Assembly (NCBI GenBank): GCA_963969595.1
Contig: OZ018415.1
Location: 5,952,001 to 6,016,000, forward strand
DNA from: Neckera pumila
Lineage: Eukaryota > Streptophyta > Bryopsida > Hypnales > Neckeraceae
Length of the DNA: 64,000 bases
Direction of reading: 5' to 3'
Shown here piece after piece: positions 10,608-22,615 of this stretch. Under the pieces are notes generated by a model. It did no database searches. It saw nothing but the letters and a program-made list of their open reading frames with translations, and was not told the origin of the DNA. The position numbers and the translations under genes were made by a program. Every line of letters begins with the position of its first letter. Position 1 is the first letter of the stretch.

Positions 10608-11329
10608 TGTTTTTCGTCAGCACATGTCTAACCTATTATTTACCAAAGTTACTAGATTGCGAAAGCTCTTTTCGCTCGTCAAAATCCACAAAAAAAAGGT
10701 GAACTATTTCAAAGCATTGCTAACAAATATGTGACCTCATTTCCTCCAGACTCAGACTGAATTCAAATTCTCTCGCATTCTTATTCCAAAGGTAAAACTG
10801 CGTCTATCACGCCACCAACTATGACTCCAGAACAGTGCTGCTGTAAATTGACTCCAATGACGCCCGTGTCTAAGAAACCTTGGTTACCTTGGTCCATATT
10901 CACACAGACTCAAATCCCTGAAATTGCAAAAAAACTTCTGGCAACCTAGCAGATCTCTGTGAGCGATTTTACCTCCAATACACGGTTAGACTCGATCACG
11001 GACAAATGTGGTCCCATCAACAGACCTAAGTGCCGGAACGAAGAAACTAATGAAAAAACATTAACATTACCCCAATTACAGCAGAGAAGAGCAGCAGCGC
11101 GTAATAGCAGCGAAGTCACTGGAGGTCTCACCTACCGTTGATACATCGCGAAAGGGAGCGGTTCCATTCACCACAGGGGAACTTTGAACGACCTTTCCCT
11201 ACAACAATCTAGAAACTTTGCAACATCTAAAACTTTGCACGTTTAGTCCGTGTTAAGGTACAAAACAATTGCAGAAAAGAAGAAGTGAATGTAGCCTCTA
11301 CCTTAGCCGAGCTAAGACAAATTGAAACG
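10608..11329. other. Less AT-rich spacer, no gene assigned
   Basis: Overlapping frames occur on both strands near 10946-11141, none with a recognisable domain. It could be intron or untranslated sequence of the minus-strand unit. Confidence 0.35.
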
Positions 11330-11620
11330 AACCTGTACCACACTGTTTTTTGATATGGTGAAAACAGAAGATCATTCATAAACCCAAGATTGGTTCGTAC
11401 GCAAGATAAGCTGATGCCACAAGAGTATAATTTTACTGCGTCACAAAAAAGAAAGCCAAATCAATCGCAAGCCAGAGCTAAGAAGAGGATTCATGATCTC
11501 CAGTGACAATATTCTACAACATAACAGTACCCAATATACTAATACCCCACGCTCGCCATTTCCAACCCATCAGATAAACCTCCTTATCAACACACCCTGC
11601 AGTTATAACTGAAGAAGACT
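11330..11620 (-). other. Probable 3' region of small acidic-protein gene, copy 1
   Basis: The stretch around 11376-11500 is similar to 61640-61745. Shared phrases are CATAAACC..AAGATTG, GCCACAAGAGT.TAATTTTA and GCCAGAGCTAAGAAGAGG / GCCAGGGCCAAGAAGAGG. It lies directly downstream of the same small open frame in both places, which suggests a duplicated 3' flank or UTR. Confidence 0.6.
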
Positions 11621-11851
11621 TCAGTCTCCCTGCAAAGGCGGACAAGTTCGGAGTATCTCCTGGTACTGAAAGCCGTGAGTTGGAACATCCCCAACCAGAA
11701 TCGGATCGGCTGGGGTTCCCAAATCGATCACAATCGGCTCTCGCGGAGCAGCGTCGCCTGCTCCCAAGTCGGTCGCATTTAGCCGTGTCTCACGTTCATC
11801 ATCGACCCCGTTAACATTAACGGGATCATTCACAACCACCCCGACATTCAT
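11621..11851 (-). CDS. Small acidic protein, copy 1 (unknown family)
   Basis: The minus-strand frame starting MNVGVVVND (a longer in-frame start exists at 11929) encodes about 76 residues. It shares with 61947-62147 the block REPIVIDLGTPADPILVGD, then HGFQYQEIL..CPPL and stop. The protein is rich in Asp and Glu, with no signal peptide or membrane segment. Conservation of frame, stop position and downstream flank in two diverged copies argues for coding. Function is unknown. Confidence 0.55.
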   Translation of the reverse strand: MNVGVVVNDPVNVNGVDDERETRLNATDLGAGDAAPREPIVIDLGTPADPILVGDVPTHGFQYQEILRTCPPLQGD

Positions 11852-11929
11852 TTCGTCCTCGTCCTCCGAGCAATGAGAGCCTCTCACTCTCTCAGAAGCA
11901 GATGGCCTGGGGCCACTCAAACGCCGCAA

Positions 11930-13283
11930 AACAGCGCCCTCTCAGAAAAAACAAACTGGTACGTTTTTCTGAGAGTTCAAATGGCCCAAGCAATTGTGAG
12001 AGATAAGCAGAATGGGTCCTTTCTATAAGATTTGTGCAGCTTGGGAATTTTTGAATTTTTGAATTTTTGAATTTTGAGAACAAATGGGAGACCCATTGCA
12101 TTAAAGAGCAGCAGGGACGCTCTTCTGGACTCTGGTCGTGCAGCCCAGCTTAAGGCCCAAATTGGGTCCATCCACACAATAGGGATAAAATCTGGGCTAA
12201 GTTCGATAGTATTTGGTTATCCTCACCAATTATTGCTAGTAAACTAGGCTTTGGAATACGAGGGGTCCTCCCTCTTGCCTTTTTCACTAGGTTTTTCTTG
12301 TTTTTCTTTTTTTCCTTGTGTTCTTTTCTCTTCATTGCCAGCCTTCGTGGCTTGGCTGCTTTGTATTGTGGTTGTTTTTTTATGCAGTGGCTTGGCCATT
12401 TGTTCAAAAAAAAAAAGAGCAGCATGGGAATTCACTCCTTGGCAACGTTGAGTTTGACCGGCTATTTTTTTCCTTCAATTCCCAGGCTCACTTCTCTGCC
12501 TCACTATGTTTTGTTTTTTTTGTTTTTTGTTTTAAGACACAAAATGACAAAATATTGCTAACACAGTGCTTCTCAGTATGTGATTTTTGGGCCTTATGAG
12601 GCCCAAATGCTTCAAAAAAAAAATGGGCTGCATCAAGCCTATAGGAAAATTTGAAGAAAAACTGGATGATAATGTCAAATTGCTCCAATTTTTTTTAAAA
12701 TTTTGGATGAAATTGCCAAATTTAAATGAAACTCATCCAAATATGTGGATGAAATGATGATTCTATCCAAAATACAGATGAATAATAAAATATTTGGCTA
12801 CATCATTTTCTCGTATGATGCCACTTCAGCACTTCTCCAAAAACCAAAAAAAAAAACTGCTGCTTTTCCAACATATTGACCACACCTGGGAAGTGGTCGT
12901 CCCTCCATTGACAAGAGAAAACAATGATTGGGCCCAGTCAGTCAGTCATAAGAGGACGGGCCCACGGTGCTGACGTATGGCCGATATAACATTGTTAATC
13001 AAGTGATTTTTTTCCTCTGACATGAGGGATAATCCCCACCCCCCGGATGCTTGCGGGAGGGATTTTAGTTATAATTGGGCAAATTTCATTGGTCATAGCA
13101 TCACTGTAGATTTGACAGGACGAAGCTTATGCACATCAGTGGCTAGGGGGGGCTGATATTCAGGGAGCAAAAGGGACCCCCCACTAAACGTTAATAATGT
13201 TATGGATATGGTGCAATCAAAGTTTGTACCAACCCATCACGAGCGCCAGCGTTTGCAGGACGTTAAAACCCATCTCACTAAGT
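11930..13283. other. Spacer with low-complexity tracts
   Basis: Contents are a four-fold tandem of TTTTTGAA at about 12048-12075, T-rich tracts at 12290-12540 that create spurious frames on both strands, and near 13130-13215 a segment (GGGAGCAAAAGGGACC...GTTAATAATGTTATG) repeated in diverged form at 25055-25125. No gene is seen. Confidence 0.45.
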
Positions 13284-13496
13284 GGGACCAACAGGGTGAA
13301 AGTGCAGGAATTTTACCCTTGGAGAAAACGCAAGAAATTTCTTTTCACACATGAATTTTTTTGCAAATTCTGAATTCATATTTGCAATCAGAGGCCCCAA
13401 ATTAGCTACTAGAAGTTTAGAAATACCCTAGACACGGCTTTTTTTTCACATACACTCCCCAAATCTTGCGTTTTTACCTGCTGGTCCACTTCGTGG
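13284..13496. mobile_element. MITE family D, copy 1
   Basis: Ends are inverted: AAGTGGGACCAACAGGGTG on the left and CTGCTGGTCCACTTCGTG on the right. The core contains TTTGCAAATTCTGAATTCAT, followed by ATTTGCAATCAGAGGCCCCA and AATTAGC. The core recurs near 20560-20690, 23265-23320 and 24560-24640. Confidence 0.65.
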
Positions 13497-13671
13497 GACC
13501 GGTTTAACTTCCTGCCTCCACTGCCCTGCACACCGGGCCACGGGGCCTGCTGCCATTCATTAACCCCCACCAACCACAGGAACCATCCCTGCAACTTTCC
13601 GGCGTAACCCTATTTGAACGAGTTATTCATGCCAGCTTATTACATGTACCGGTAGTTAAGTACCCCTCGAA

Positions 13672-13802
13672 AGAACGGGGGGGCACGTGGCAGGAGCCGA
13701 AAGAAGCGATCGGGGGGTACGTGGCAGGATCTGAAAGAAGCGATGGGGGGGTACGTGGCAGGAGCCGAAAGAAGCGATCGGGGGGGTACGTGGCAGGAGC
13801 AG
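13672..13802. repeat. 36-bp tandem repeat in left arm of the long-TIR element
   Basis: Four units of the type GGGGGTACGTGGCAGGAGCC, each followed by GAAAGAAGCGATC, with small changes. The unit is GC-rich and contains a TACGTGGC / CACGTGGC core resembling a G-box. Confidence 0.88.
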
Positions 13803-13880
13803 TGCGGCTCCCTCCCGGCTCCTTCTGCTGCCCGCGGTCACTGCCTCTTTCTTTCGCTTCCCGCCCTCATCTGTCCTCCT

Positions 13881-14944
13881 GATGTTGCTGGACTACGGCC
13901 TTCAGGAACCCGATGAGGTTAGGGACTACACCGAGACAATTATTGAGCAACAACACTGAGAAGAATAGCAAGAGTATCGTTGCTATAAAGGAGTTGTATA
14001 ATACCTATAAGTCCTGGTCAATATGTTTTCAACGACAAAGATAAAAGATGTATCAGCCACTGCAACTTTATTTGATTAAAAACTCGTACGTCATAGATGA
14101 TGTAGAGCAAATCCGGGGTGTATCTCTTGAGTAAGGATTAAATTTTTTTTTGCGGTAGATGAAAAATACATCTTCAGAAGATGCATCCAACCTCATCGAC
14201 AAGGGACGTGTATTCTACAACGACAGTGGGGTTCACATCTACAAACGATGGCTGAAAGGTCTGAAGTGCAATCTAGATCTTACTATCAGCCTCTACGAGA
14301 TTGTAGTTCTGGCTATGCTGGTGTCAATGCCAAGCACGTAGTTCTTGAGAACCAAAGAGCAACTTGAGTTTCTGAGCAGGATGCGTTAAACTCCAATCCT
14401 TTGTCTGCTAGATATGTGAGCACTGAGCACTCTCAGGGGCTCATCACGGAGACCTTTTAGACTTGACACGATGGAGACTTCCTCGCCCCTAACATTAAAT
14501 CCATACATTGTTTCAGGAGCTATGCTCGAATTCGTTATATCATAGTTCTATTGGCATCCTGCAATGAGGCCAGCTATTGCAATCTATTCTTCAATTTTTT
14601 CCTTGCTTTGAAATTGATGAGAGACTCAAAGAGAGAGTGCGGTGACAACTCGGATCGAAGAACGGAGGAAGAGTGAGCTTGGCATTGCGGATGGAGGCGT
14701 TTGGGTGTTTTCAGATACAGATTGCTATGCTTTACAAAGTGAGTTCATCTTTATTATTAGCAAAAGAGAAGAAAGCATGTCGCAGCCTTTCCACCTGGAC
14801 TTCCTTGCTCACACTTCATCTCAATGAGAAGAAAATTAAAAACAGCCTGAACTGAATAATGGCTTCAATCCTTCAAGAGGGGTTTGATAAATGATGAAAC
14901 GTAATTGAATGATACTCTGAATGAAAACATGCTCAATCACGAAC
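13881..14944. other. Interior of the long-TIR element
   Basis: Frames at 14159-14341 and 14642-14827 (plus) have no domain I recognise. Around 14509-14600 the plus strand gives EFVIS, stop, FYWHPAMRPAI, which is weakly kinase-like. No transposase is seen. Confidence 0.4.
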
Positions 14945-15150
14945 CTTGAGGGCGAGAAGCAAAAGAAAGAGGAGGCAACAGAATAAAGAGGCAGTGACTG
15001 CGGGCAGCAGAAGGAGGCCGGGAGGGAGCCAGGCAAGGCCGCAATCTGGTGATTGGGGATGGGGGAGCCAGGGACGGGTGTCAAGGAAGGGAGCAAGGAA
15101 AGGGCCCCACTGCTCCTGCCACGTACCCCCTGCTTATTTCGAGGGGGTAC

Positions 15151-15380
15151 TTAACCCTTAAACGCCGGGCTGGTGGCCGTGGAAATCACCCTTTTGCAAA
15201 ACTGTGGGAACAATTGGCTTAAAAAAATGAAAAAGTATTCATTGGAAGTCAAACTACAGTAAAGGACCTTCCTTTTCACAACAAAATTTGGAGGATGAAT
15301 AGTTGCGTTTCTGTCCTACACAGGAGATTCTTTTGTCATTCATCGGACGCAGAACGTCCGCCTCGACGTTCAAGGGTTAA
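15151..15380. mobile_element. TTAA-flanked MITE M4
   Basis: Both ends carry TTAA. The inside termini are CCCTTAAACG and CGACGTTCAAGGG. The left TTAA is the one in the terminal repeat of the long-TIR element (GTACTTAAC), so this element inserted into that end. Length is 230 bp. Confidence 0.7.
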
Positions 15381-16408
15381 CGTCTCGCATTGGTAGGTGG
15401 GGGCGATCAACAATACCGAAATAGAGAAGGCACTTTTATGTTCCTTCTACAGTGTTGAGATACACCGAAATCAATAGAACTCTCTCTCTCTTCGCCTTCC
15501 ACGCTTACCGATCATTGGTGGAATTGTTCTTGACATTTAATTGCTTTTTTTGCCCACCGAGCTCACATGTAAGCTGGCCCTATTAGCTCGGCCGTATAGA
15601 TTTATTATACAACATCGCCATTGGGGCAGCCAAATCCCCAAGGATTTTTTTTTTTGGTATGCTCAATTGGCCAAACGGGAATTGTGCCTTCCAAAGCCCC
15701 CATCGTCTCCACCAGGCCACTTGTGGCTGGCCGACGGTTGAGCCTATAGTAGTGCAATAAGCCTCCTGCGGAGGCTGTTTTGCTCCCCGACCCTAGGGTC
15801 TCACTCTCAGATAGAACAAAATAGGCCAAAAACTTTAAAGTAATGAATAGTATGTAGATGACAGTCTTCTGCATTGTTGAATTGCTCCTGATGAAACATT
15901 GGTGTGCTAAATAGATTAGCTGCTTTATTATGTGGTGGAAGATTACAACGCTTTCTGTGGATGCTATTTAGACAGGCGGGCTCAGGAGAGGCACTGAAAA
16001 TGTCTATGTAGGGATGGATTTTGACCCTAGTTTGGAATGTGAGATTGGTGAGATTAGTGCTTGAATGTGTGCTTGTGCATTCCATATGAGAATAGTAGAT
16101 ATTGTATCCCCAGTCTTTTGAGTAAGGTAGTCTGCTCTAAAAGCGACCATTCAAGGTTTGGTCCCCTTTTTCATAGGTTTCCATGAACAGAAAATATTTT
16201 TAACTCAATTTTTCAGAGAAAAAATATATACTGGGAACTTAACACAAATCGTTTCGTATTTTTTCAAGCATTTTTGAATTAGTTGTGATTTTTTAAAGAT
16301 TTGGGACATAGGCACCTATTTATGACTATAGGTCTCTCAACATCTACCCACCAACAAGCTATATAGAGTTGGGAGGAAACCAAGACAAATGATTGGCTCC
16401 TTCAATAA
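15381..16408. other. Spacer with a possible small MITE
   Basis: Between about 15610 and 15800 lie CCATTGGGGCAGCC and GGAGGCTGTTTTGCTCCCCG with a T-tract between, which may be ends of a short element. A palindromic GCCTCCTGCGGAGGC lies near 15761. No gene was found. Confidence 0.35.
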
Positions 16409-18396
16409 TTAACCCCTAAAGGACCAAACATTGTTTTGTGGCTACATAGCGATTTTGGGTAGCTCACTACAAATGGAATTTTTATTTTTTTATTGTGAAA
16501 TTCTCATATAAGATGTGCCCAAGGAGCAGCTTCAATCCCTAAAGTCCCAAGGCATTTTTCTGTCAAAAACAACTCAAAACTGCCAGTTCTATTGCATTCA
16601 TCTAAGAAAAGAGAAAAAACAACTTTTTTAGAATCTAACCATAGGATCTTGTACTTAACGTATCTTAGATCATGTGGTAAAATTTTCATAAAGTTTGACC
16701 ATACAAAGTTGGAAAATTTTGATTTTTTGAATACTAACTTGCAATTTCAGATGATTGTGACTGCCATTTGTAAAAAAAAATTGCACTTCAAACTTTGAAT
16801 TTAATTTTTTTATATTGAATAATTGAGTTGCGAATCTAGAAAAAAATTCCACAAAAATACACTTGATTTTCATTCTTTAAAAAATTGTTAAATAGAAGTA
16901 GGTCCAAGATTGAAATAAAAACTAAATCATCAATAGCTCTAAGATGGGATTAAAATGCTATAATTCCAATGGTGAGATTGTTTTAGCAAGCAAACTTAGC
17001 CTTGTCAAACAATTTTTTTTGAAAATTGTGAAAGTTGCATTCAGAAATGAGTCCTACAACTTTTTTTTTTCAAGAAGATGCTCTAATTGCCCAAAAAATA
17101 AGATTGTCCATAACTTTCACAAAAAAATCAAAATGGAATGAATTAAAGCTTCCCATATAGATAAAATTATAATCTATAAGAAAACAACTTTTAGAACTAA
17201 AAAAAAAAACTATGTGAGAAGATTTATGCCCGCTGCACAATGTACGGGGAGTATCGGCATTTAGTTACAAGTTAGCCGATTGAAATAAGGAATTGCCTAA
17301 TTGATTTAAAAATCTTCAGGAAAAAAACCAACCATCTAAGAGGAAATCAAAGAATATTCTCTATTTTTTATAGGCCTAGCCAAGAGGATGATTCAAACAA
17401 TCGTTTGGCCCAAGAAAATGTTGGATTTTAGCCGATTGTGCTAAAAATCTCCCCGGACTGTGCTACCGCACCAAAAAAAGTACCTTTTGTGCCATAACTT
17501 TTGCTTTCGTGCACTGATTGAAATAAAAATTATATTCCCATAAAGCTTATGTGTTTTTCTATCTCTACAAAAAGTTTCAGAAAATAATGATGAATATTGA
17601 AGCCGTAGTAGCCTGCCCAAAATCCATTTTGTCCCCTGAGGGGACAATGGGACTTTAGGAGTTAAGGCCAAAATACTTTTATAACTTTTGACTACATGGT
17701 TAAAAATTTATTGTATGATATGTAATTTTCATTGATCTTTGAGCAGCTCAAAAAATTCTTGAAAAACGCTTTTTAAAAAAATAAAGATTTGAAATTGGTT
17801 TTCTAGATTTATATACTGGTGGAAAGCTTTTAATCATTACATATTGATTAATGAGATGAATGTGATGAGGAGTTTTAGTTTGCGGGCAATTATGGATTCT
17901 CTTTTCTAAAATAAAATTTGAATTCCTTTATTTAACTCAATTTTCAATATTTAAATAAATAAATAAAAACATTGGGTGTAGATTGTTTATTACAAAATCA
18001 CAACCATTGCAATTGGCGTTTTTCAATGCTATAACTAAATCTTGACAATTTAGTATTTTGAATCATTCTTTACTTCTTTCTACTTACTATTTTTTTCCAC
18101 AATTTCAAATGATCTAAAATTTTTTCAAGCACGTAGCCAATTTGCCTTGAAGAATGAATCCAAAAAGCACCACCAACATGGAAATTTTTTCATACAAATG
18201 TGAGCTTGTGAAGTGCAGCTGCCCTATTTTTTGCAGGGTCCAAAAAAGAATTTTTGTTAATTCAAATGTACTATAAGATCCTATAGATACATGTGTCCAA
18301 AAATGTTTTTTTTCCCTAAAATTTGGTACTTGTACTAGAAATGGCAATTTGAGAGTGTTTTGGATGAAAACATAGTTAAAGAACTTTAGAGGTTAA
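16409..18396. mobile_element. TTAA-class element type A (A1), with nested type B
   Basis: It begins TTAACCCCTAAAGGACCAAA and ends CTTTAGAGGTTAA. Its own sequence (16409-16531 plus 17666-18396) matches the type A element at 56490-57420, which is in the opposite orientation and uninterrupted. No transposase frame is present. Confidence 0.85.
16532..17665. mobile_element. TTAA-class element type B (B1) nested in A1
   Basis: Left end reads CAATCCCTAAAGTCCCAAGG and right end GGGACTTTAGGAGTTAA. The right flank TTAA is intact; the left one is mutated. The host site in A1 corresponds to AGCTTGAAGGCCC in the uninterrupted copy at 56490-57420, consistent with insertion at an original TTAA. Confidence 0.82.
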
Positions 18397-20529
18397 AAAA
18401 AAATTTGTTGAAGAGAAAAAAACATTGTACCAGACTCTTGTATAAAGGCAAATTTAAAGATGAATTTCATGCTCAATCATGAAGGGAGGGCAGAAGAAAA
18501 TGAGATCAGAAATTCTGCTATGAGACTTTGAACCTTCTTAACTTAATTTTTTTTGCACTCCAAATTATTGAGGTTTAAATCTTTATGCTAGACAATTGAA
18601 TTGAGAATTTAATATTAAGAAAGAAAAATTTTAAATGTGATTTTCACTCTTAAGAATTTATTAAAAAGAAGTAAGTATATTATGGAAGACACAATTAAAT
18701 CACAAATAGTTCTAAAATGGAATTAAAACATGTCAATCCTAATTATGGTGAAATTTTCATAGCAAGAAGTGTACACATGATGAAACTTTTGGTTTTCAAA
18801 AATTATAAAAATTGAGCTTAGAAATGAAATAGAAGACATGGAACCTATTGGTGAGCTCATAAGTATAACAAATGATTGTATAACATGATGATAATTAGAA
18901 GTTCATTAATTTATAGATTGAATTTATAATGAAATTAAATCATTTCTATTGGAAATACATGTGCACTTTACGTTATTTTTTTGTAGTGAATCCATAAATT
19001 CTTACGTAATTTAATTTATGAATAAACAATTCTTTGGATTGTAGTACATCAACCTCAAATGTACATTATGCCTTTCTAATTCAACTTTGAATGACTTTCC
19101 ACTTTTTAACTATAAACATTCAATGGAAATATCTTTTGCATTTGAATCATTCTATATAAAATTGGTCAAAATTGCATTTTTCATTCATTTGTAGAGCTCA
19201 AGGAAATCACTTCTTATATCTACAATATACGACATATGTCCCAATTCTTTTAGAATCCCTCTTCACTTTCTAATAAACTACTCCTTATATAATTTCACCC
19301 TATAGCTTTGAGCTTCATAAAATAACTTTTGTTTTCTATTGTCAAAATTCTTGAATTCAAGTAACATATGGAATGAATTTCAATATTGATTGAGAGATGA
19401 ATTGAAATAACATTTTTTTACAACTTTGATACTTGTCGGTGATTCTATTTACATGACCATGGCATCAGTATTTAAGGAAGAACTTCCAACAAAAATTTAA
19501 TTTTGGAATTTTATAATCTATTTTTAGATAATATTATTTTAGATAATAGAGAATAACAAAAAATGGATGCACATGGTTTCTAATGAACACCTTTTTCTAT
19601 CTTCAGGAGATGTGGACAAAGGTGTAAGATTTGAAGATAAGAACTTTAATACTTTTCCAAATTACAATACTTCAAAACAGAAGGCAAATATTAAAAAAAT
19701 TATGGTAATTTTTTATATAATTTACTTAGAGAATTTTAAATTGAATTATGAACTAAATTTAAAACTTTTCTTCTTCTAAAATACAAAGATTTTTTTTTAT
19801 TATCTATTGTTTAATTTAAGACCAATGTGGTTTTTTAAAGTTTGACTTATGAACAGCTTGTGTGGCGTTGTGTATTTGTCCAAGTTATTTATGTAATTTT
19901 CCTATGATTTCTTTTAGTTTTTAAATTTTTAAATAATTTATCCATAATTAAATTTAAATTATAGAAACCAAATTCAATTGAAAATCCATAACTTTCACAC
20001 TTAAGAACCAAAGTGCAAAACAACTTTGGTACATTTCTACTCATTGAGAGCTTTTGGTGATGCTAAGAATGACATCAAAAATTCCTATATTCCATTTTCC
20101 ATAATTTAATTCAGTTTATGGTTTTAAAAATTGCTCACAAATCCATCATGCGTCCAAAATCAACGATATAATTTTATTACAATCCTCGTGGAGTCAAGCT
20201 CTTCAATGGTATAAAGAGAATGTCTGGTGAGCATATAGCCGGGGGTATCTCAATATCACATACAAAGCAAACTAGAACAAATGTTACCATTGTATTTTTA
20301 TTTTTATTTTCATTCAACTTTTACTTTGCATACATAAGTAAATAAAGGGTGCAAAGCCTCTACATTCTTGATTGATAATGAATCAAGAGGTCAAACTCTC
20401 TACTTTAAAGTATTCATTTTGAAGTTTTGTTTTTAACTGATTTAAAAGCACGTTTTCTTTTAATTCTCCTTTTTTTTCCCCTTTCTCCCCTCCTTTTTCT
20501 TTTTTCCCCTCCCTCCCCCTCTTTTTGCC
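18397..20529. other. AT-rich spacer, no gene seen
   Basis: No sustained frame and no clear partner repeats. A pyrimidine-rich run at about 20460-20525 produces a spurious lysine/arginine-rich frame on the minus strand. Confidence 0.45.
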
Positions 20530-20760
20530 GTTTTACCTTGGAATAGGTCCTAGCGGCCTCTCCCTGTTTTACAACTAGGAAAAACGCAAGAACACTTTGT
20601 TTACAACTCATGATAAAATTTACAAATTCTAAGTTCATATTTGCAATCAAAGGCCTCAAATTAGCTAGGAAAGGTACTAATAATTGAACAAAGATGGCAT
20701 AAAATAAGGGGTCTTTTTTTGACATTCACCTCCACAAGAGGCTCGTTGCCCTACTATAAA
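20530..20760. mobile_element. MITE family D, copy 2 (ends uncertain)
   Basis: The core AAATTCTAAGTTCATATTTG, then CAATCAAAGGCCTCAAATTAGC, matches the copies at 13284 and 24461. Terminal repeats are not clear. Confidence 0.55.
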
Positions 20761-21394
20761 CTTGACCTTGGCCGGCCTTCTAATTTTACTTTGCAATGAA
20801 ATTCATTTGTGTCCCCCCCCAAAAAAAAACCCAAATATTGTGACATGGTCTAGCGGACTTGGTCTCTCCACTGTTTTAGGGACCATTAAAACTAATTCTA
20901 ATTTTTGAATTAGAGATATTCAATGACTAAAAGGATTTGTGCTCGACTTCTCCACTTGTTTGGGTGTGACTTGTTTAGTCTATTTTCAAGCAAGCTTTTA
21001 GGTTGCATTTCTGTAAGGTTCTCTTATTATTGTTTGGGTATTTTAGAGTGGGTGCTTTAAGATGGATGCTTGAAAGGCTTGGGCACTTGCTGGGCAAGAT
21101 GTATTTAAATTTGAATTAATTTTAGGCCCCACATCCATATACTGGAAATAAAAGTTTTATCTTTTACATTGGAAATATTATATATAAATATAAATATATA
21201 AATAAACATATTATGTATATTCTTCTGTACATTCTTATATAATTTCATTTTATTATTTTTGTACATTCTTATATCTATATATTTGTTTGTGCCAAATATA
21301 TCTAAATATCTTCTTATACTTCACAAATATCAATTAAATTTTTTGTTTTAATTTATTTTAGGATCCCCCCCCCCCCCCTTCCAAAGTATGAGGT
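20761..21394. other. Spacer with homopolymers
   Basis: Contains a C8A9 junction at about 20812-20829, an AT-rich stretch at 21180-21340 and a run of 14 C near 21366. No gene. Confidence 0.4.
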
Positions 21395-22031
21395 GTGTGC
21401 ATTGTATGAAAATGAGTCAAAAGTTATGAGAATTTTTTATTTGCGGGCAGTTATGGATTCTCTACTCTAAAGTAAACTTTGAAGTCCTTTATCTTAATCA
21501 ATTTCCAATATTTTTCGAAAAAAATAAAGTCTTAGGATGTAGATTGTTTATTACAATATTGCAACTATTGGGATTGGCATTTTTCAATTCCATAATTAAA
21601 TTCTTAATAATTTTGTGTTTTGAATCATGCTTTACTATTGTCTACTTACTATTTTTTTCTCATATGTTGTACAATTCCAAACAATGTGAAAATTTTCAAG
21701 AATATGGCTAACTTGTCTAGGAAAAAGAATATAAAGAGGCACCACCATTTTGGACATTTTTTCAAAGAAAAGTGAGCTTATGAAGTGCATTTGCCCTATT
21801 TTTTGCCGGGCAAAAAAAATGATTTCAGTGAATTTGAATGCTTATGTCTTGCAATCCACACAGTGGAAATTCTGGAAATTTCTACCACATGTATTTTAGT
21901 CAGGATACTACAAGTTCATATGGTTGCATATATCAAAGAAACTTTTTTTTCCAAAAATTTGATACTTGTTCTAAAATTACAATTTTTGAGCGTTTTTGGT
22001 GAAAACATAGTCATAGAACTTTCGGGGTTAA
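21395..22031. mobile_element. TTAA-class element type A (A2), left-truncated
   Basis: Internal sequence (TTGCGGGCAGTTATGGATTC near 21443) and the right end GAACTTTCGGGGTTAA match the other type A copies. The left end is replaced by the C-run. Confidence 0.75.
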
Positions 22032-22255
22032 CCCTGAAGCGCTTTGATGTCCATATTATGGACAATAAACGGAGGGCTTCAAGGCACTATTTGGTCCAAC
22101 TAACTTCTTGTTTATACAATGTAATACTTAAATCTAGAAAAAACAACCTTCATTAATGACCAAATTCATGAAATTCTAGTAAATGATATTTCTGTATAAA
22201 AACATAACCAAAAAATTGCAAAAAATCAAAAAGAATTGAAGCATTTAGGGATTAA
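22028..22255. mobile_element. TTAA-flanked MITE M1
   Basis: It begins TTAACCCTGAAGCGCTTTGA and ends AAGCATTTAGGGATTAA, 228 bp. Its left TTAA is also the right TTAA of A2, so the two elements share one target tetranucleotide. The internal ATGTCCATATTATGGACAAT is a small palindrome, present also in M2 at 53957. Confidence 0.85.
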
Positions 22256-22309
22256 GTGTTGTAACCTTGTAACAAGTTTGTATCCAAAAAACTATGAAAA
22301 ATACTTTTG

Positions 22310-22615
22310 TACAAATAGAATAGGAGCTAATAATTAATTTGGGTAGGTTGAACTTCTTGAAATACTTTTCAGTAAATTTTCCTAAAAGACAAATGGAATT
22401 TGCATCTAGTCCAAGTTGTTTCATATTTCTTAGGGCTTTGTGGAATTAGTTATGATTTTTTGAAGTTGAAACACACTAGTCACAAAATGCGTCTACCTCT
22501 TGTAATGTACACTATTTGTACAATGTTGATGCAATCAAAAAGTGACATGTATATGTGCATTGGAGGACACTTTTAGAGCCCAAGCACTTTCAATGGACCT
22601 TCTACCTTACGGCAA
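22310..22615. repeat. Dispersed repeat, copy 1 (partner 28640-28990)
   Basis: Shared landmarks with the partner are GGAATTTGCATCTAG, AATGTACACTATTTGTACA, ACATGTA and a right end ACCTTCTACCTTA (CCTCCTACCTTA in the partner). The right end resembles that of the TA-target MITE family. Confidence 0.65.

Larger units (their letters stand above)
13655..15156. mobile_element. Long-TIR (Mutator-like) element with internal sequence
   Basis: The left arm (13655-13880, starting GTTAAGTACCCCTCGAAA) is the inverse of the right arm (about 14945-15156, ending GGGGGTACTTAAC). Shared blocks include GTGGCAGGAGCAGTG, GGCTCC.TCTGCTGCCCGC and CAGTCACTGCCTC. Inverted arms of about 200 bp are typical of Mutator-like elements. 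The two arms differ: the left one has gained a 36-bp tandem repeat and the right one has an extra block of about 80 bp. The interior (13881-14944) has no intact transposase. Near 14551 it encodes WHPAMRPAI, reminiscent of kinase subdomain XI, so captured host sequence is possible. Confidence 0.75.

Noticed and set aside
12244..12688. Overlapping open frames on both strands rich in Phe or Lys
   Set aside because: They follow from T- and A-rich tracts; no domain, no splice sites, and both strands are equally open.
16409..17665. CCCTAAA-like ends as interstitial telomere repeats
   Set aside because: CCCCTAAAGG occurs once per element end with TTAA beside it, not as a tandem TTTAGGG array.
20414..20725. 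Minus-strand frame with a long Lys/Arg/Glu-rich tail
   Set aside because: The tail is the translation of a C/T-rich run; the remainder overlaps a family D MITE.
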